Source: Flavipsychrobacter stenotrophus (GTDB lineage: Bacteria > Bacteroidota > Bacteroidia > Chitinophagales > Chitinophagaceae). Taken from it: DNA of 20,548 bases. This document shows positions 1-6,407 of the stretch, one piece after another. Under the pieces are notes generated by a model. That model was not told the origin of the DNA and searched no databases. It worked only from the letters and a program-made list of their open reading frames with translations. Position 1 is the first letter of the stretch. Every line of letters begins with the position of its first letter. Position numbers and translations under genes: made by a program. Location of the stretch: the NCBI GenBank assembly GCA_947379685.1, contig CANCOG010000021.1, forward strand, positions 1 to 20,548, given 5' to 3'.

Positions 1-139
1 TTATGATACAATACCTGTAACTGTAGAATATACACTTACTTCATATGCCGACAGCCTGGACCCGGTTATAGGTGCGCTACATACCTGGGGCGTAAAACAC
101 CGCGAACGCATGCTTGCCAATAGTCCCAAGGAAGCGTAA
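1..139 (+). CDS. HxlR-type transcriptional regulator, C-terminal fragment
   Basis: The frame is open from the window edge (first full codon at 2) to TAA at 137-139, giving the last 45 residues. They read VEYTLTSYADSLDPVIGALHTWGVKHRE with a short tail, which closely follows the end of HxlR/MarR-like winged-helix regulators, where the wing strand 'VEYsLTe.G.sL.pvl..L..WG..h' precedes the C-terminal helix. HxlR proteins are small dimeric DNA-binding regulators, often of stress or redox genes. The DNA-recognition helix and start lie outside the window, so the target and any sensing cysteine cannot be judged. No convincing terminator follows. Confidence 0.8.
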   Translation, partial: YDTIPVTVEYTLTSYADSLDPVIGALHTWGVKHRERMLANSPKEA

Positions 140-237
140 TTTAGGTACAGGAACCAGGCATAGCCCTATTTTTAGCATATTTGATACTTAATAATGAAAA
201 AATAAAATTGAAAAATTTTTCCTTGAAACCGTTGGCT

Positions 238-245
238 TATCTTTG
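238..245 (+). promoter_or_regulatory. Bacteroidota -7 element TATCTTTG just before the yciO-like start
   Basis: TATCTTTG matches the Bacteroidota -7 consensus TAnnTTTG exactly and ends only 5 nt before the ATG at 251. Transcription would start at or within a few bases of the ATG, so the mRNA would be leaderless or nearly so. A properly spaced -33 TTTG is not clear: TTG at 223-225 is 12 nt away and TTG at 208-210 is 27 nt away. Confidence 0.5.
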
Positions 246-250
246 CAGCT

Positions 251-874
251 ATGTTACTGCATATACATCCTGACAATCCCCAAGCTCGTAATATCAAGAC
301 AGTTGTCGATTGTCTGCGTAGTGGGGGCGTGATCATTTATCCAACCGATACTATATATGGCCTTGGTTGTGATATCTCGAATACCGATGCAATCGCCAGA
401 ATTGCCCGTATTAAAAAGATAGATGTAAAGAAAGCACAGTTTTCATTCATTTGCAGCGATCTCAGCCACCTGAGCGACTATGCCAAGAGCGTTGATACAC
501 CAATATTTCGTTTGCTCAAATCTCTGTTGCCAGGTCCCTATACATTTATATTACCCGCCAGCAAGCAGGTCCCGAAATTACTGAAAACAAAGAAGGACAC
601 TGTAGGTATCCGTATTCCGGCCAATAATATTTGCCACGAGATCGTCAAGGAACTGGGTCACCCAATCATGAGCGCCTCATTGCCCATGGGTGATGACCTG
701 GATGTTGAGTACTTTACCGACCCCGAAATTATGTATGAGGAATTTGGTAATATCGTCGACATTGTTGTAGATGGTGGCATAGGTAACATTCTTTCATCAA
801 CTGTTATAGATTGTACTTCCGGTAAGCCAACCCTCATCAGGGCGGGAGCGGGTGAATGGAATGGTGAGGATTAG
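251..874 (+). CDS. YciO/YrdC/Sua5 family protein (L-threonylcarbamoyladenylate synthase-type)
   Basis: This 207-residue protein is a single YrdC-like domain. The N-terminus (LLHIHPDNPQ) and the blocks GGVIIYPTDTIYGLGCD (about residues 26-42), PGPYTFIL, GIRIPANN and MSASLPM follow E. coli YciO over nearly its whole length. The fold binds ATP and L-threonine. In TsaC/Sua5 relatives it makes threonylcarbamoyl-AMP for the t6A modification at position 37 of ANN-decoding tRNAs. The YciO subgroup lacks the usual KRP-type basic motif (here IKKIDVKKAQFSF), and it is not established that it replaces TsaC. It is shorter than Sua5 and has no C-terminal Sua5 domain. The ATG at 251 is supported by the alignment and by the -7 element just upstream. 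Cytoplasmic; the family call is firm, the exact role less so. Confidence 0.9.
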   Translation: MLLHIHPDNPQARNIKTVVDCLRSGGVIIYPTDTIYGLGCDISNTDAIARIARIKKIDVKKAQFSFICSDLSHLSDYAKSVDTPIFRLLKSLLPGPYTFILPASKQVPKLLKTKKDTVGIRIPANNICHEIVKELGHPIMSASLPMGDDLDVEYFTDPEIMYEEFGNIVDIVVDGGIGNILSSTVIDCTSGKPTLIRAGAGEWNGED

Positions 875-947
875 GCTCAAGCATTAGATTGTATTTACTA
901 ATTAAGCCCTTCTTGTTGTTTCGCTGCGAACACGCATAGAAACCCTG

Positions 948-1021
948 CCTTGTGCCCTTTATTTTCCACCGTAATTTATCCTTGCGTCCCCTTGCGTTCC
1001 CCTTGTGCCCATTGTGGTAAA
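948..1021 (+). repeat. Intergenic 'CTTGTGCCC' low-complexity repeat, copy 1
   Basis: Between the yciO-like gene and the next gene lies a run of diverged short units of the form CCTTGTGCCC, CCTTGCGTCC and CCTTGTGCCCATTGTGG. It has no coding frame. Similar wording recurs between other genes here (3630-3710, 6040-6080, and reversed at 17181-17206), so it is a dispersed noncoding repeat and not a one-off sequence. Confidence 0.5.
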
Positions 1022-1087
1022 GCTGAACTAGACTTGGTACAAAAAGTCTTTGCTCCTACTGGACTCCAAAATCAATTGCCACATCCT

Positions 1088-1117
1088 TTTGGAATTTAAT
1101 TAAATGCGCTAATTTAG
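1088..1117 (+). promoter_or_regulatory. Candidate Bacteroidota promoter for the gene at 1167
   Basis: TTTG (1088-1091) is followed after 18 nt by TAATTTAG (1110-1117), which matches TAnnTTTG at 7 of 8 positions. The spacing equals that of the clear promoter at 14400-14429. Transcription would start near 1124, leaving about 43 nt of leader that includes the hairpin at 1142-1155. Confidence 0.4.
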
Positions 1118-1141
1118 TCGCACTAAGTAAATTCATAAAAA

Positions 1142-1155
1142 TGCCCCGTGGGGCA
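1142..1155 (+). promoter_or_regulatory. GC-rich hairpin in the leader of the gene at 1167
   Basis: TGCCCCGTGGGGCA is a perfect palindrome (6-bp arms, 2-nt centre) ending 11 nt before the ATG. There is no T-run after it, so it is not an intrinsic terminator. It could be an operator or a leader hairpin that masks the ribosome-loading region. Confidence 0.35.
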
Positions 1156-1166
1156 ATCTCTGGCAT

Positions 1167-1712
1167 ATGAGCACACAATTGGGTATAGGGTCACGTGTTG
1201 ATCACCTGCATTTTGGTAAAGGAGTAATAGTTGATCTGGCATCGGAATTTTATATTATCTGGTTCAAAAGTCAGCAGGATACTAAAAGTATAAGTAAGGA
1301 TTTCGCAGGACTGAAAACCCTCGAAGAAGTTGAAGCAACTGCCGAGGCACAAGGGCCAATTACAATAGCGGACATTGAACAGGCGCTGCAAAATATTCTC
1401 GATCAAAGGTTACATGAAGCCCAGGTGGTACCAATGGCTCAGAAATGGAAACGGGGAAATTTGATCTTAAAGCCCGGCGATGGCTCCCAGGTAAAGGAAG
1501 TGCCTATCGATACGTTCTTTCATAAAATAGTGATGGTGCGCGACAAGCTACGTGTAATGGAGCAAAAGATAAATGCCCACAAAGTAATGGACGATGCCGA
1601 CAAAGTTGAGCTTCAGCAATACCTGACAGCCATCTACGGTTCACTCACAACATTCAATATCATGTTCAAGGAGACTATTCACCAGTTTAAGGGGGTGAGT
1701 ACAAAGGATTAA
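1167..1712 (+). CDS. Hypothetical protein with N-terminal small beta-barrel-like segment
   Basis: The product is 181 residues, soluble, with no signal peptide or membrane segment. Residues 6-45 (GIGSRVDHLHFGKGVIVDL ending with ISKDFAGL) resemble the short 'G.rV.H..FG.G.V' Tudor/SH3-like beta-barrel seen at the C-terminus of UvrD-type helicases and in small Bacteroidota proteins; this is a pattern match only. The middle (about 60-95) and C-terminal part (about 120-170, KIVMVRDKLRVMEQKI then a helical stretch) are predicted mainly helical by their heptad-like pattern. The function is unknown. It has its own likely promoter and is closed by a strong terminator 25 nt downstream, so it is probably monocistronic. 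Confidence 0.75.
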   Translation: MSTQLGIGSRVDHLHFGKGVIVDLASEFYIIWFKSQQDTKSISKDFAGLKTLEEVEATAEAQGPITIADIEQALQNILDQRLHEAQVVPMAQKWKRGNLILKPGDGSQVKEVPIDTFFHKIVMVRDKLRVMEQKINAHKVMDDADKVELQQYLTAIYGSLTTFNIMFKETIHQFKGVSTKD

Positions 1713-1736
1713 GGGCATACTATATTCAACTGACGC

Positions 1737-1776
1737 ACTTTGACAACTTTCCCAAAAGTTGTCAAAGTTGTTTTTT
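1737..1776 (+). terminator. Rho-independent terminator
   Basis: A 14-bp perfect stem (1737-1750 with 1755-1768, core TTTGACAACTTT/AAAGTTGTCAAA) with a 4-nt loop is followed by TGTTTTTT. It starts 25 nt after the stop codon of the preceding gene. The stem is largely A/T-flanked and the T-run points along the + strand. Confidence 0.85.
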
Positions 1777-1894
1777 ATGCCGGTTTGGAGCAAATCTGAG
1801 CCTTGTCTTTTGTTTCCAGAATCATAAATACAGATTGCAGACGTTTAATTGCCGGATTCTTGTTGGAACTTCGTGTAACAAAACTGCCGAATTA

Positions 1895-2698
1895 ATGTCC
1901 CTCATCTGTTCCTATTGCAATAAACCCATTACAGGTGAGTACATTATTTTAGGAGACAAGAAGTACCACACCAGTTGTTTTAAAGATCACATAGAGCTAA
2001 AATGTGGTATTTGCCATCAAGGTATTAATGGAAACTACCTGCATGACGAATGGGGTAACAATGTGTGCGCCCATCACAATGCCCGGTATTGCGATTCATG
2101 CAGCAAAATAATTACGACTAATAATACCAGGCCAGTAAACGGCAGATACTATTGTCAATCATGCACAGCTATATCGGTTAATAGTTCAGTGCACACCGCC
2201 TCTGTATATCAAAATATCCTCAAAACATATAACAGATACGGTATTCAGCAGGTACCGGCTAACGTGCCTGTTCATATTGTCGATGCGAAAGCATTGGCTG
2301 CTAAGTCAAGTTCCCTGTCTACGCCCGATCTTTTGGGGCTTGCTGTAACTGGCAGCAAGTGGTCCAATTTTTCACCGGTAAAAACATTTACCCATGACAT
2401 ATATATATTGGGCGGATTACCAGTGCCGGAATTTGAATCGGTTCTGGCGCATGAGTTGCTGCACACCTGGCTCAACCAGTATGAAGTAAAAATGAATGAA
2501 GCCGAAATAGAAGGGTTTTGTAACCTCGGTTCCTACCTGGTGCTAACGATCGCCGCAACAAAACATGCCCAAATGTTGATGAAGAAAATAAAGGAAGATC
2601 CCGGCGAAATATATGGAGCAGGCTTCCGCAAAATGCTTGCAGAAGTCAAACAAAAAGGCTGGTTGAAATTCCTGACCGATGTAAAGGCAAGAAAATAA
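1895..2698 (+). CDS. Bacterial DA1-type protein: LIM-like zinc domain plus DA1 metallopeptidase
   Basis: The 267-residue product begins with Zn-binding pairs: C5-x2-C8, H25-x2-C28, C37-x2-C40, C58-x-H60, then C66-x2-C69 and C87-x2-C90, a LIM-like arrangement. The C-terminal half carries LAHELLHTW (H186, E187, H190; HExxH) and, 16 residues later, EIEGFC with E206 as probable third zinc ligand. This matches the plant DA1 peptidase pattern 'ILaHEmmHa...VEEGiCq', including the preceding ILGGLP block. Plant DA1 proteins are ubiquitin-activated peptidases that limit organ growth. No ubiquitin-interacting motif is seen here, so the bacterial substrate and activation are unknown. No signal peptide, hence probably cytoplasmic. 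An upstream TTG at 1835 is in frame but adds a non-conserved leader, so ATG 1895 is preferred. All key residues are intact. Confidence 0.85.
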   Translation: MSLICSYCNKPITGEYIILGDKKYHTSCFKDHIELKCGICHQGINGNYLHDEWGNNVCAHHNARYCDSCSKIITTNNTRPVNGRYYCQSCTAISVNSSVHTASVYQNILKTYNRYGIQQVPANVPVHIVDAKALAAKSSSLSTPDLLGLAVTGSKWSNFSPVKTFTHDIYILGGLPVPEFESVLAHELLHTWLNQYEVKMNEAEIEGFCNLGSYLVLTIAATKHAQMLMKKIKEDPGEIYGAGFRKMLAEVKQKGWLKFLTDVKARK

Positions 2699-2715
2699 AG
2701 GTTGATAAATTTGAT

Positions 2716-2723
2716 TAATTTTG
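2716..2723 (+). promoter_or_regulatory. Candidate -7 element TAATTTTG for the Rpn-family gene
   Basis: TAATTTTG fits TAnnTTTG exactly and lies 20 nt before the chosen ATG at 2744, between this gene and the DA1 gene. No good -33 TTTG is placed 17-20 nt upstream, so it is moderate evidence only. If used, transcription begins after the in-frame TTG at 2702, which supports the ATG start. Confidence 0.4.
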
Positions 2724-2743
2724 CCAACTATTGTTTGAGGGCT

Positions 2744-3607
2744 ATGCAATCGAAATACATTAATCCGTTTACCGATTTTGGTTTTAAGAAATTATTTGGG
2801 GAAGAGGCCAGTAAGCCAGCCCTGATCGATTTCCTGAATGCGCTTTTGCCATCCCAATCTCAGGTAATGGACATTTCCTTCAAAAATACCGAACAGCTTG
2901 GTGATAGTTTAATTGACCGTAAAGCTATTTATGATATTTACTGTGAAAATCAGCAAGGCGAAAAATTCATAGTCGAGTTACAAAAGGCCAAACAGAACTA
3001 CTTTAAGGAAAGAACCGTCTACTATTCCACTTACCCTATAAGGGAACAGGCAGAAAAAGGGGAGTGGAATTTCAACCTGAAGGCAGTGTATTGCATAGGT
3101 GTACTCGATTTTACATTTAACGATGATCCGGCTGAAACTGATGTGAATGAAGTTGTCCAAACCATTCAGTTAAAGGATAAGGCTGGAAGGATATTTTATG
3201 AAAAGTTGACCTACATCTACTTGGAAATGCCCAATTTCAGGAAAAGTGAAGATCAACTGGTTACCCGCCTGGACCGTTGGCTTTACTTTATTAAACATCT
3301 CGAAGATTTTCAAGCGATACCCGAGATATTCAAAAATGATGTTGTTTTCCTCCAGTCGTTCGAAAAGGCAGCACTCGCAAAGCTCAATGAGCTGGAACGT
3401 GAAGGCTACGAATACAGCCTCAAAGTATACCGCGACCTAAAGAATGTAATTGATTTCGCAGAAGAAGATGGCGATAAAAAGGGATTTGTAAGGGGCGTTA
3501 CCGAGGCGGCAACCAAGGCAGCTACCGTTATGAAGCAAAATGGTATCACACTTGATATTATTATACAGGCGACGGGATTGACGAGGGATGAGATCGAAAA
3601 ATTGTAA
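2744..3607 (+). CDS. Rpn-family recombination-promoting nuclease / PD-(D/E)XK transposase-like protein
   Basis: The 287-residue product opens with YINPFTDFGFKKLFG, the hallmark start of the Bacteroidota branch of the PD-(D/E)XK 'transposase-like' family related to E. coli Rpn. The nuclease core is visible as YDIY (D64) followed by FIVELQ (E79, Q80), the D...ExQ variant of the catalytic triad, and then the KERTVYYST helix. The C-terminus ends ATGLTRDEIEKL, a short helical motif usual in this family. Rpn proteins are DNA endonucleases that promote RecA-independent recombination; a phage-defence or toxin role has been proposed for some. There are no inverted repeats or target duplications, so the gene is not treated as a mobile element. 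ATG 2744 is chosen over the in-frame TTG at 2702, which lies before the -7 element. It sits 45 nt after the DA1 gene. Confidence 0.88.
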   Translation: MQSKYINPFTDFGFKKLFGEEASKPALIDFLNALLPSQSQVMDISFKNTEQLGDSLIDRKAIYDIYCENQQGEKFIVELQKAKQNYFKERTVYYSTYPIREQAEKGEWNFNLKAVYCIGVLDFTFNDDPAETDVNEVVQTIQLKDKAGRIFYEKLTYIYLEMPNFRKSEDQLVTRLDRWLYFIKHLEDFQAIPEIFKNDVVFLQSFEKAALAKLNELEREGYEYSLKVYRDLKNVIDFAEEDGDKKGFVRGVTEAATKAATVMKQNGITLDIIIQATGLTRDEIEKL

Positions 3608-3629
3608 CTCTGAGCCGCAAGGTAACAAC

Positions 3630-3710
3630 CTTACTTTGTCCTCTTTGTATTTCTTTATCGCGTACTAAATTTGTGTCCATTGTGCCTCCCTTCGTGCTCA
3701 TTGTGCTTGG
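3630..3710 (+). repeat. Intergenic 'CCTTTGTG' low-complexity repeat, copy 2
   Basis: The gap between the nuclease gene and recG holds CCTTACTTTGTCCTCTTTGT, then TTGTGTCCATTGTGCCTCCC and TTCGTGCTCATTGTGCTTGG, diverged units like those at 948-1021. It has no coding frame. The remainder of the gap is the recG promoter. Confidence 0.5.
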
Positions 3711-3738
3711 TACACTAATTGCGGGCTGATTCTTTCCC

Positions 3739-3765
3739 TTGTTTAGCATATTCACCTTATTTTTG
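3739..3765 (+). promoter_or_regulatory. Candidate recG promoter
   Basis: TTG (3739-3741), 16 nt, then TATTTTTG (3758-3765), an exact TAnnTTTG match. Transcription would start near 3771-3773. That leaves only about 8 nt before the ATT codon at 3780 where RecG homology begins, but about 70 nt before the first canonical start (TTG 3843). Confidence 0.5.
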
Positions 3766-3779
3766 TCGCTATCAGCACC

Positions 3780-5873
3780 ATTGCTAATATATTAGATTCA
3801 CCTATTGAGTTTCTGAAGGGCGTCGGTCCGCAGAAAGGGGAGTTGCTGCGTCAGGAATTGGGGATCGCCACATTCGAAGACCTGCTGTTTCATTATCCCT
3901 ACCGCTACTTCGACCGCACCCAGATGACCAAGATCGGTTCGGTAAATGCCCAGACTGAATATGCTCAGTTTGCCGGAACCCTGATAAATATGGGCGAAGA
4001 AGGCGATGCACGCAAGAGAAGGTTGGTGGCAACATTATACGATGACACAGGCAAGATAGAGCTCATTTGGTTCCAGGGTATTAATTGGGTGAAAAAGAAC
4101 ATCCGTGAGGGAGACCGTTACATTGTTTTTGGTAAGGTCGCGCAGTTCAATGGGTTTTACAATATATCTCACCCGGAAATTGAAAGCTGGAACAATGAAA
4201 CAAATATCCCTGGCATGCAGCCGGTATATCCCACAACAGAAAAGCTTCGGGTCAGGGGCTTAACCAACAGGTCGTTTGCCAAGCTCACCCAATCGCTTTT
4301 CGAGAAGATAAGGTTGCATGATGTACCGGAGATATTGCCAGCAAATATTCTGCATCAACATAATTTATGTGGTCGCTTCCATGCGCTGTTATGGTTGCAC
4401 TATCCCGATAACGAGCATCACGAACAGATGGCCCGTTACCGGATGAAGTGGGAGGAATTGTTCATTTCCCAACTGATGATTGCCCGGCTGCGCCTGCAGC
4501 ACACTTTACAACCCGGCTGGGTTTTCGGGAAGGTGGGCGAATACTTTAATAATTTCTTTAACCACCACCTGCCTTTCCAGCTCACCAATGCCCAGAAGCG
4601 GGTGATACGCGAAATACGCCAGGACACCGCCACAGGTAAACAAATGAACCGGCTCCTGCAGGGAGATGTTGGTAGTGGTAAGACCATAGTGGCACTCATG
4701 TGTATGCTGCTGGCCATGGACAATGGTTTCCAAGCGTGCATTATGGCACCCACTGAGATATTGGCCCAACAGCATTTCTTTGGTATTTCGGGCCTGCTGG
4801 AGGAAATGGGTATTACTATTAAGCTGCTCACCGGCAGTGTAAAGGGCAAGGAACGCAAGGCTATTCTCGCGGGGCTCGCCGATGGGTCGCTGCACCTAGT
4901 AGCTGGTACGCATGCACTTATAGAAGATACCGTTCAGTTTAAAAACCTGGGACTGGCCGTTATTGATGAACAGCATCGCTTCGGGGTGGGGCAACGGGCG
5001 CAGTTATATAAAAAGAACCAATTGCCGCCACACGTGCTGGTTATGACTGCAACCCCTATTCCCCGTACGCTGGCAATGACTATGTATGGCGATCTCGAAG
5101 TTTCTGTGATCGATGAATTACCGCCGGGCAGGCAGGAGATCATTACAGTTCACCGCCGCGATATTACCCGGGCAAAGGTGATGGAGTTCATGAGGAAGGA
5201 AATAGACAAGGGCAGGCAAGCATACATTGTTTATCCACTCATAGAAGAAAGCGAAAAACTCGACTACGAAAGCCTGATGCAGGGCTACGAACAAGTCAAG
5301 GTGTTCTTTAACGAAAACAAATACAAGATTGCCATGGTGTATGGCAAGCAGGAAGCGGGCGAAAAGGCCCGCAACATGGCCCGATTTGTGAAGGGCGAAG
5401 CCAATATATTGGTAGCTACGACCGTAATTGAAGTTGGCGTAAATGTGCCCAATGCCTCGGTTATGCTGATAGAAAGTGCAGAGAGATTTGGCCTTTCACA
5501 GTTACACCAGCTGCGGGGCAGGGTAGGTCGCGGTGCCGATCAAAGCTATTGCATTTTAATGACAGGCTTCAAAGTGTCCGATGATAGTTACAAGCGCATC
5601 CAGATCATGGTGTCCACCACCGACGGCTTCAAGATTGCCGAAGAAGACCTCGCCATGCGCGGTCCCGGCGATATGTACGGCACCAAACAAAGTGGTGTCA
5701 TGAAATTCAAACTTGCCGACATAGTCGCCGATGCCGGTATCCTCGAAGAAACCCGCAAAGCCGCTCAAGCCCTCCTCACCCTCGACCCGCGCCTCACCTC
5801 CCCCGAACACCAACCCCTCCGCTACACGCTCTCCCAACAAGGCCAGCAAAGCCACTGGAGTAAGATTAGTTAA
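3780..5873 (+). CDS. recG: ATP-dependent DNA helicase RecG
   Basis: RecG is a monomeric superfamily 2 helicase that regresses stalled forks and branch-migrates Holliday junctions. Numbered from TTG 3843, the wedge/OB domain occupies about residues 20-180 (YRYFDRTQ, then FAGTLINMG). The motor follows: GDVGSGKT (Walker A, about 274-281), MAPTEILAQQH (motif Ia), VIDEQHRFGV (DEQH box, about 372-381), TATPIPRT (motif III), TTVIEVGVNVPNA and QLRGRVGRG (motifs V and VI), and the C-terminal TRG-type block EDLAMRGPGDMYGTKQSG. With the upstream codons the protein is 698 residues, normal for RecG. The conserved N-terminus (LDSPIEFLKGVGPQKGELL) is encoded from 3792 on, yet this frame has no ATG, GTG or TTG between the stop at 3744 and TTG 3843. 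The start is therefore placed at ATT 3780 (translated A-N-I-L-D after it), which is tentative. The helicase call is certain. Confidence 0.93.
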   Translation: MANILDSPIEFLKGVGPQKGELLRQELGIATFEDLLFHYPYRYFDRTQMTKIGSVNAQTEYAQFAGTLINMGEEGDARKRRLVATLYDDTGKIELIWFQGINWVKKNIREGDRYIVFGKVAQFNGFYNISHPEIESWNNETNIPGMQPVYPTTEKLRVRGLTNRSFAKLTQSLFEKIRLHDVPEILPANILHQHNLCGRFHALLWLHYPDNEHHEQMARYRMKWEELFISQLMIARLRLQHTLQPGWVFGKVGEYFNNFFNHHLPFQLTNAQKRVIREIRQDTATGKQMNRLLQGDVGSGKTIVALMCMLLAMDNGFQACIMAPTEILAQQHFFGISGLLEEMGITIKLLTGSVKGKERKAILAGLADGSLHLVAGTHALIEDTVQFKNLGLAVIDEQHRFGVGQRAQLYKKNQLPPHVLVMTATPIPRTLAMTMYGDLEVSVIDELPPGRQEIITVHRRDITRAKVMEFMRKEIDKGRQAYIVYPLIEESEKLDYESLMQGYEQVKVFFNENKYKIAMVYGKQEAGEKARNMARFVKGEANILVATTVIEVGVNVPNASVMLIESAERFGLSQLHQLRGRVGRGADQSYCILMTGFKVSDDSYKRIQIMVSTTDGFKIAEEDLAMRGPGDMYGTKQSGVMKFKLADIVADAGILEETRKAAQALLTLDPRLTSPEHQPLRYTLSQQGQQSHWSKIS

Positions 5874-5901
5874 TTGTTGCGGGGAGAAGTCGATAAAATG
5901 A

Positions 5902-5943
5902 GGAGACGGATTACATCTGTCTCCACTCAAACCCATCGGAGAC
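5902..5943 (+). repeat. Three alternating GGAGAC/GTCTCC elements after recG
   Basis: GGAGAC (5902-5907), GTCTCC (5919-5924) and GGAGAC (5938-5943) lie 30-70 nt after the recG stop. The middle element can pair with either flank, so two mutually exclusive hairpins are possible; the first extends to 8 bp with a G-U pair. No T-run follows either. It may be a 3' mRNA structure; nothing shows a regulatory role. Confidence 0.35.
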
Positions 5944-6039
5944 ATAAGCCCGATTATATTTTATTGTCCAGTGACCGGTAAGTCTTAGAGCAATTCGTCA
6001 ACCGAGCTTTGTGCCATTAATATTCGCACATTACATTGA

Positions 6040-6080
6040 TCATCGTGCCCTTTGTGAAAACCTAGTGCACCTTGCGTTAA
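6040..6080 (+). repeat. Intergenic 'GTGCCCTTTGTG' low-complexity repeat, copy 3
   Basis: ATCGTGCCCTTTGTGAAAAC followed by TAGTGCACCTTGCGTTAAG, noncoding, in the convergent gap between recG and the giant surface-protein gene. It has the same style as the copies at 948-1021 and 3630-3710. An isolated related piece (GCTTTGTGCCATTAA) lies at 6006-6020. Confidence 0.45.
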
Positions 6081-6098
6081 GAATTCAATTCAGCCCAC

Positions 6099-6133
6099 AA
6101 AAAAGGGCGCCCCGGAACTCCCGGGGCACCCTT
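6099..6133 (-). terminator. Rho-independent terminator of the giant T9SS protein gene
   Basis: On the - strand, AAGGGTGCCCCGG-(5 nt)-CCGGGGCGCCCTT forms a 13-bp stem followed by a T-run (complement of A 6099-6104). The one mismatch on the + strand (6108/6128) becomes a G-U pair in the - strand RNA, which shows that the structure serves the - strand gene ending at 6156. Confidence 0.9.
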
Positions 6134-6155
6134 AATAAAAACCTGTAAACACTTA

Positions 6156-6407
6156 TTACCTGTCGAGGGTAAACCGCATCACAGTGTTTGTGTCATCACC
6201 CTTGATCCTGAGGAAGTAAACACCGTTGGCGATGTTCTCTCCGAGCAGGATATCAGCAGTAATTTTTCCGTTTTCAGCCTTAATGGCATCACTGTAGAGT
6301 ACCTTGCCCAACATATCTACTATCTCTATATTTACAATAGAAGTAGCTGCCTGGTTTTCAATAGTACCCGTCAATGTGAACATACCCCTGTTCGGGTTAG
6401 GCTTCAT
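6156..6407 (-). other. T9SS type A C-terminal sorting domain of the giant protein
   Basis: The last 83 residues begin with KPNPNRGMFTL and contain VNIEIVDMLGKVLYS, a stretch with GENIANGVYFLRI, and end VMRFTLDR. This order of strands (PNP..G.f, i.d..G.....i, l..G.Y.l.i) is the standard T9SS CTD recognised by PorU-type sortases at the outer membrane. Confidence 0.9.

Noticed and set aside
1835..1894. Upstream TTG start for the DA1 protein
   Set aside because: It adds 20 non-conserved residues; homology and the zinc-finger pattern begin right after ATG 1895.
2702..3607. Transposase-like protein read as a mobile element
   Set aside because: No terminal inverted repeats, target-site duplication or second gene are visible; the family is nuclease-like and usually stand-alone.
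3437..3755. Two - strand open frames over the nuclease gene end and recG promoter
   Set aside because: They overlap the low-complexity repeat and lack any protein motif.
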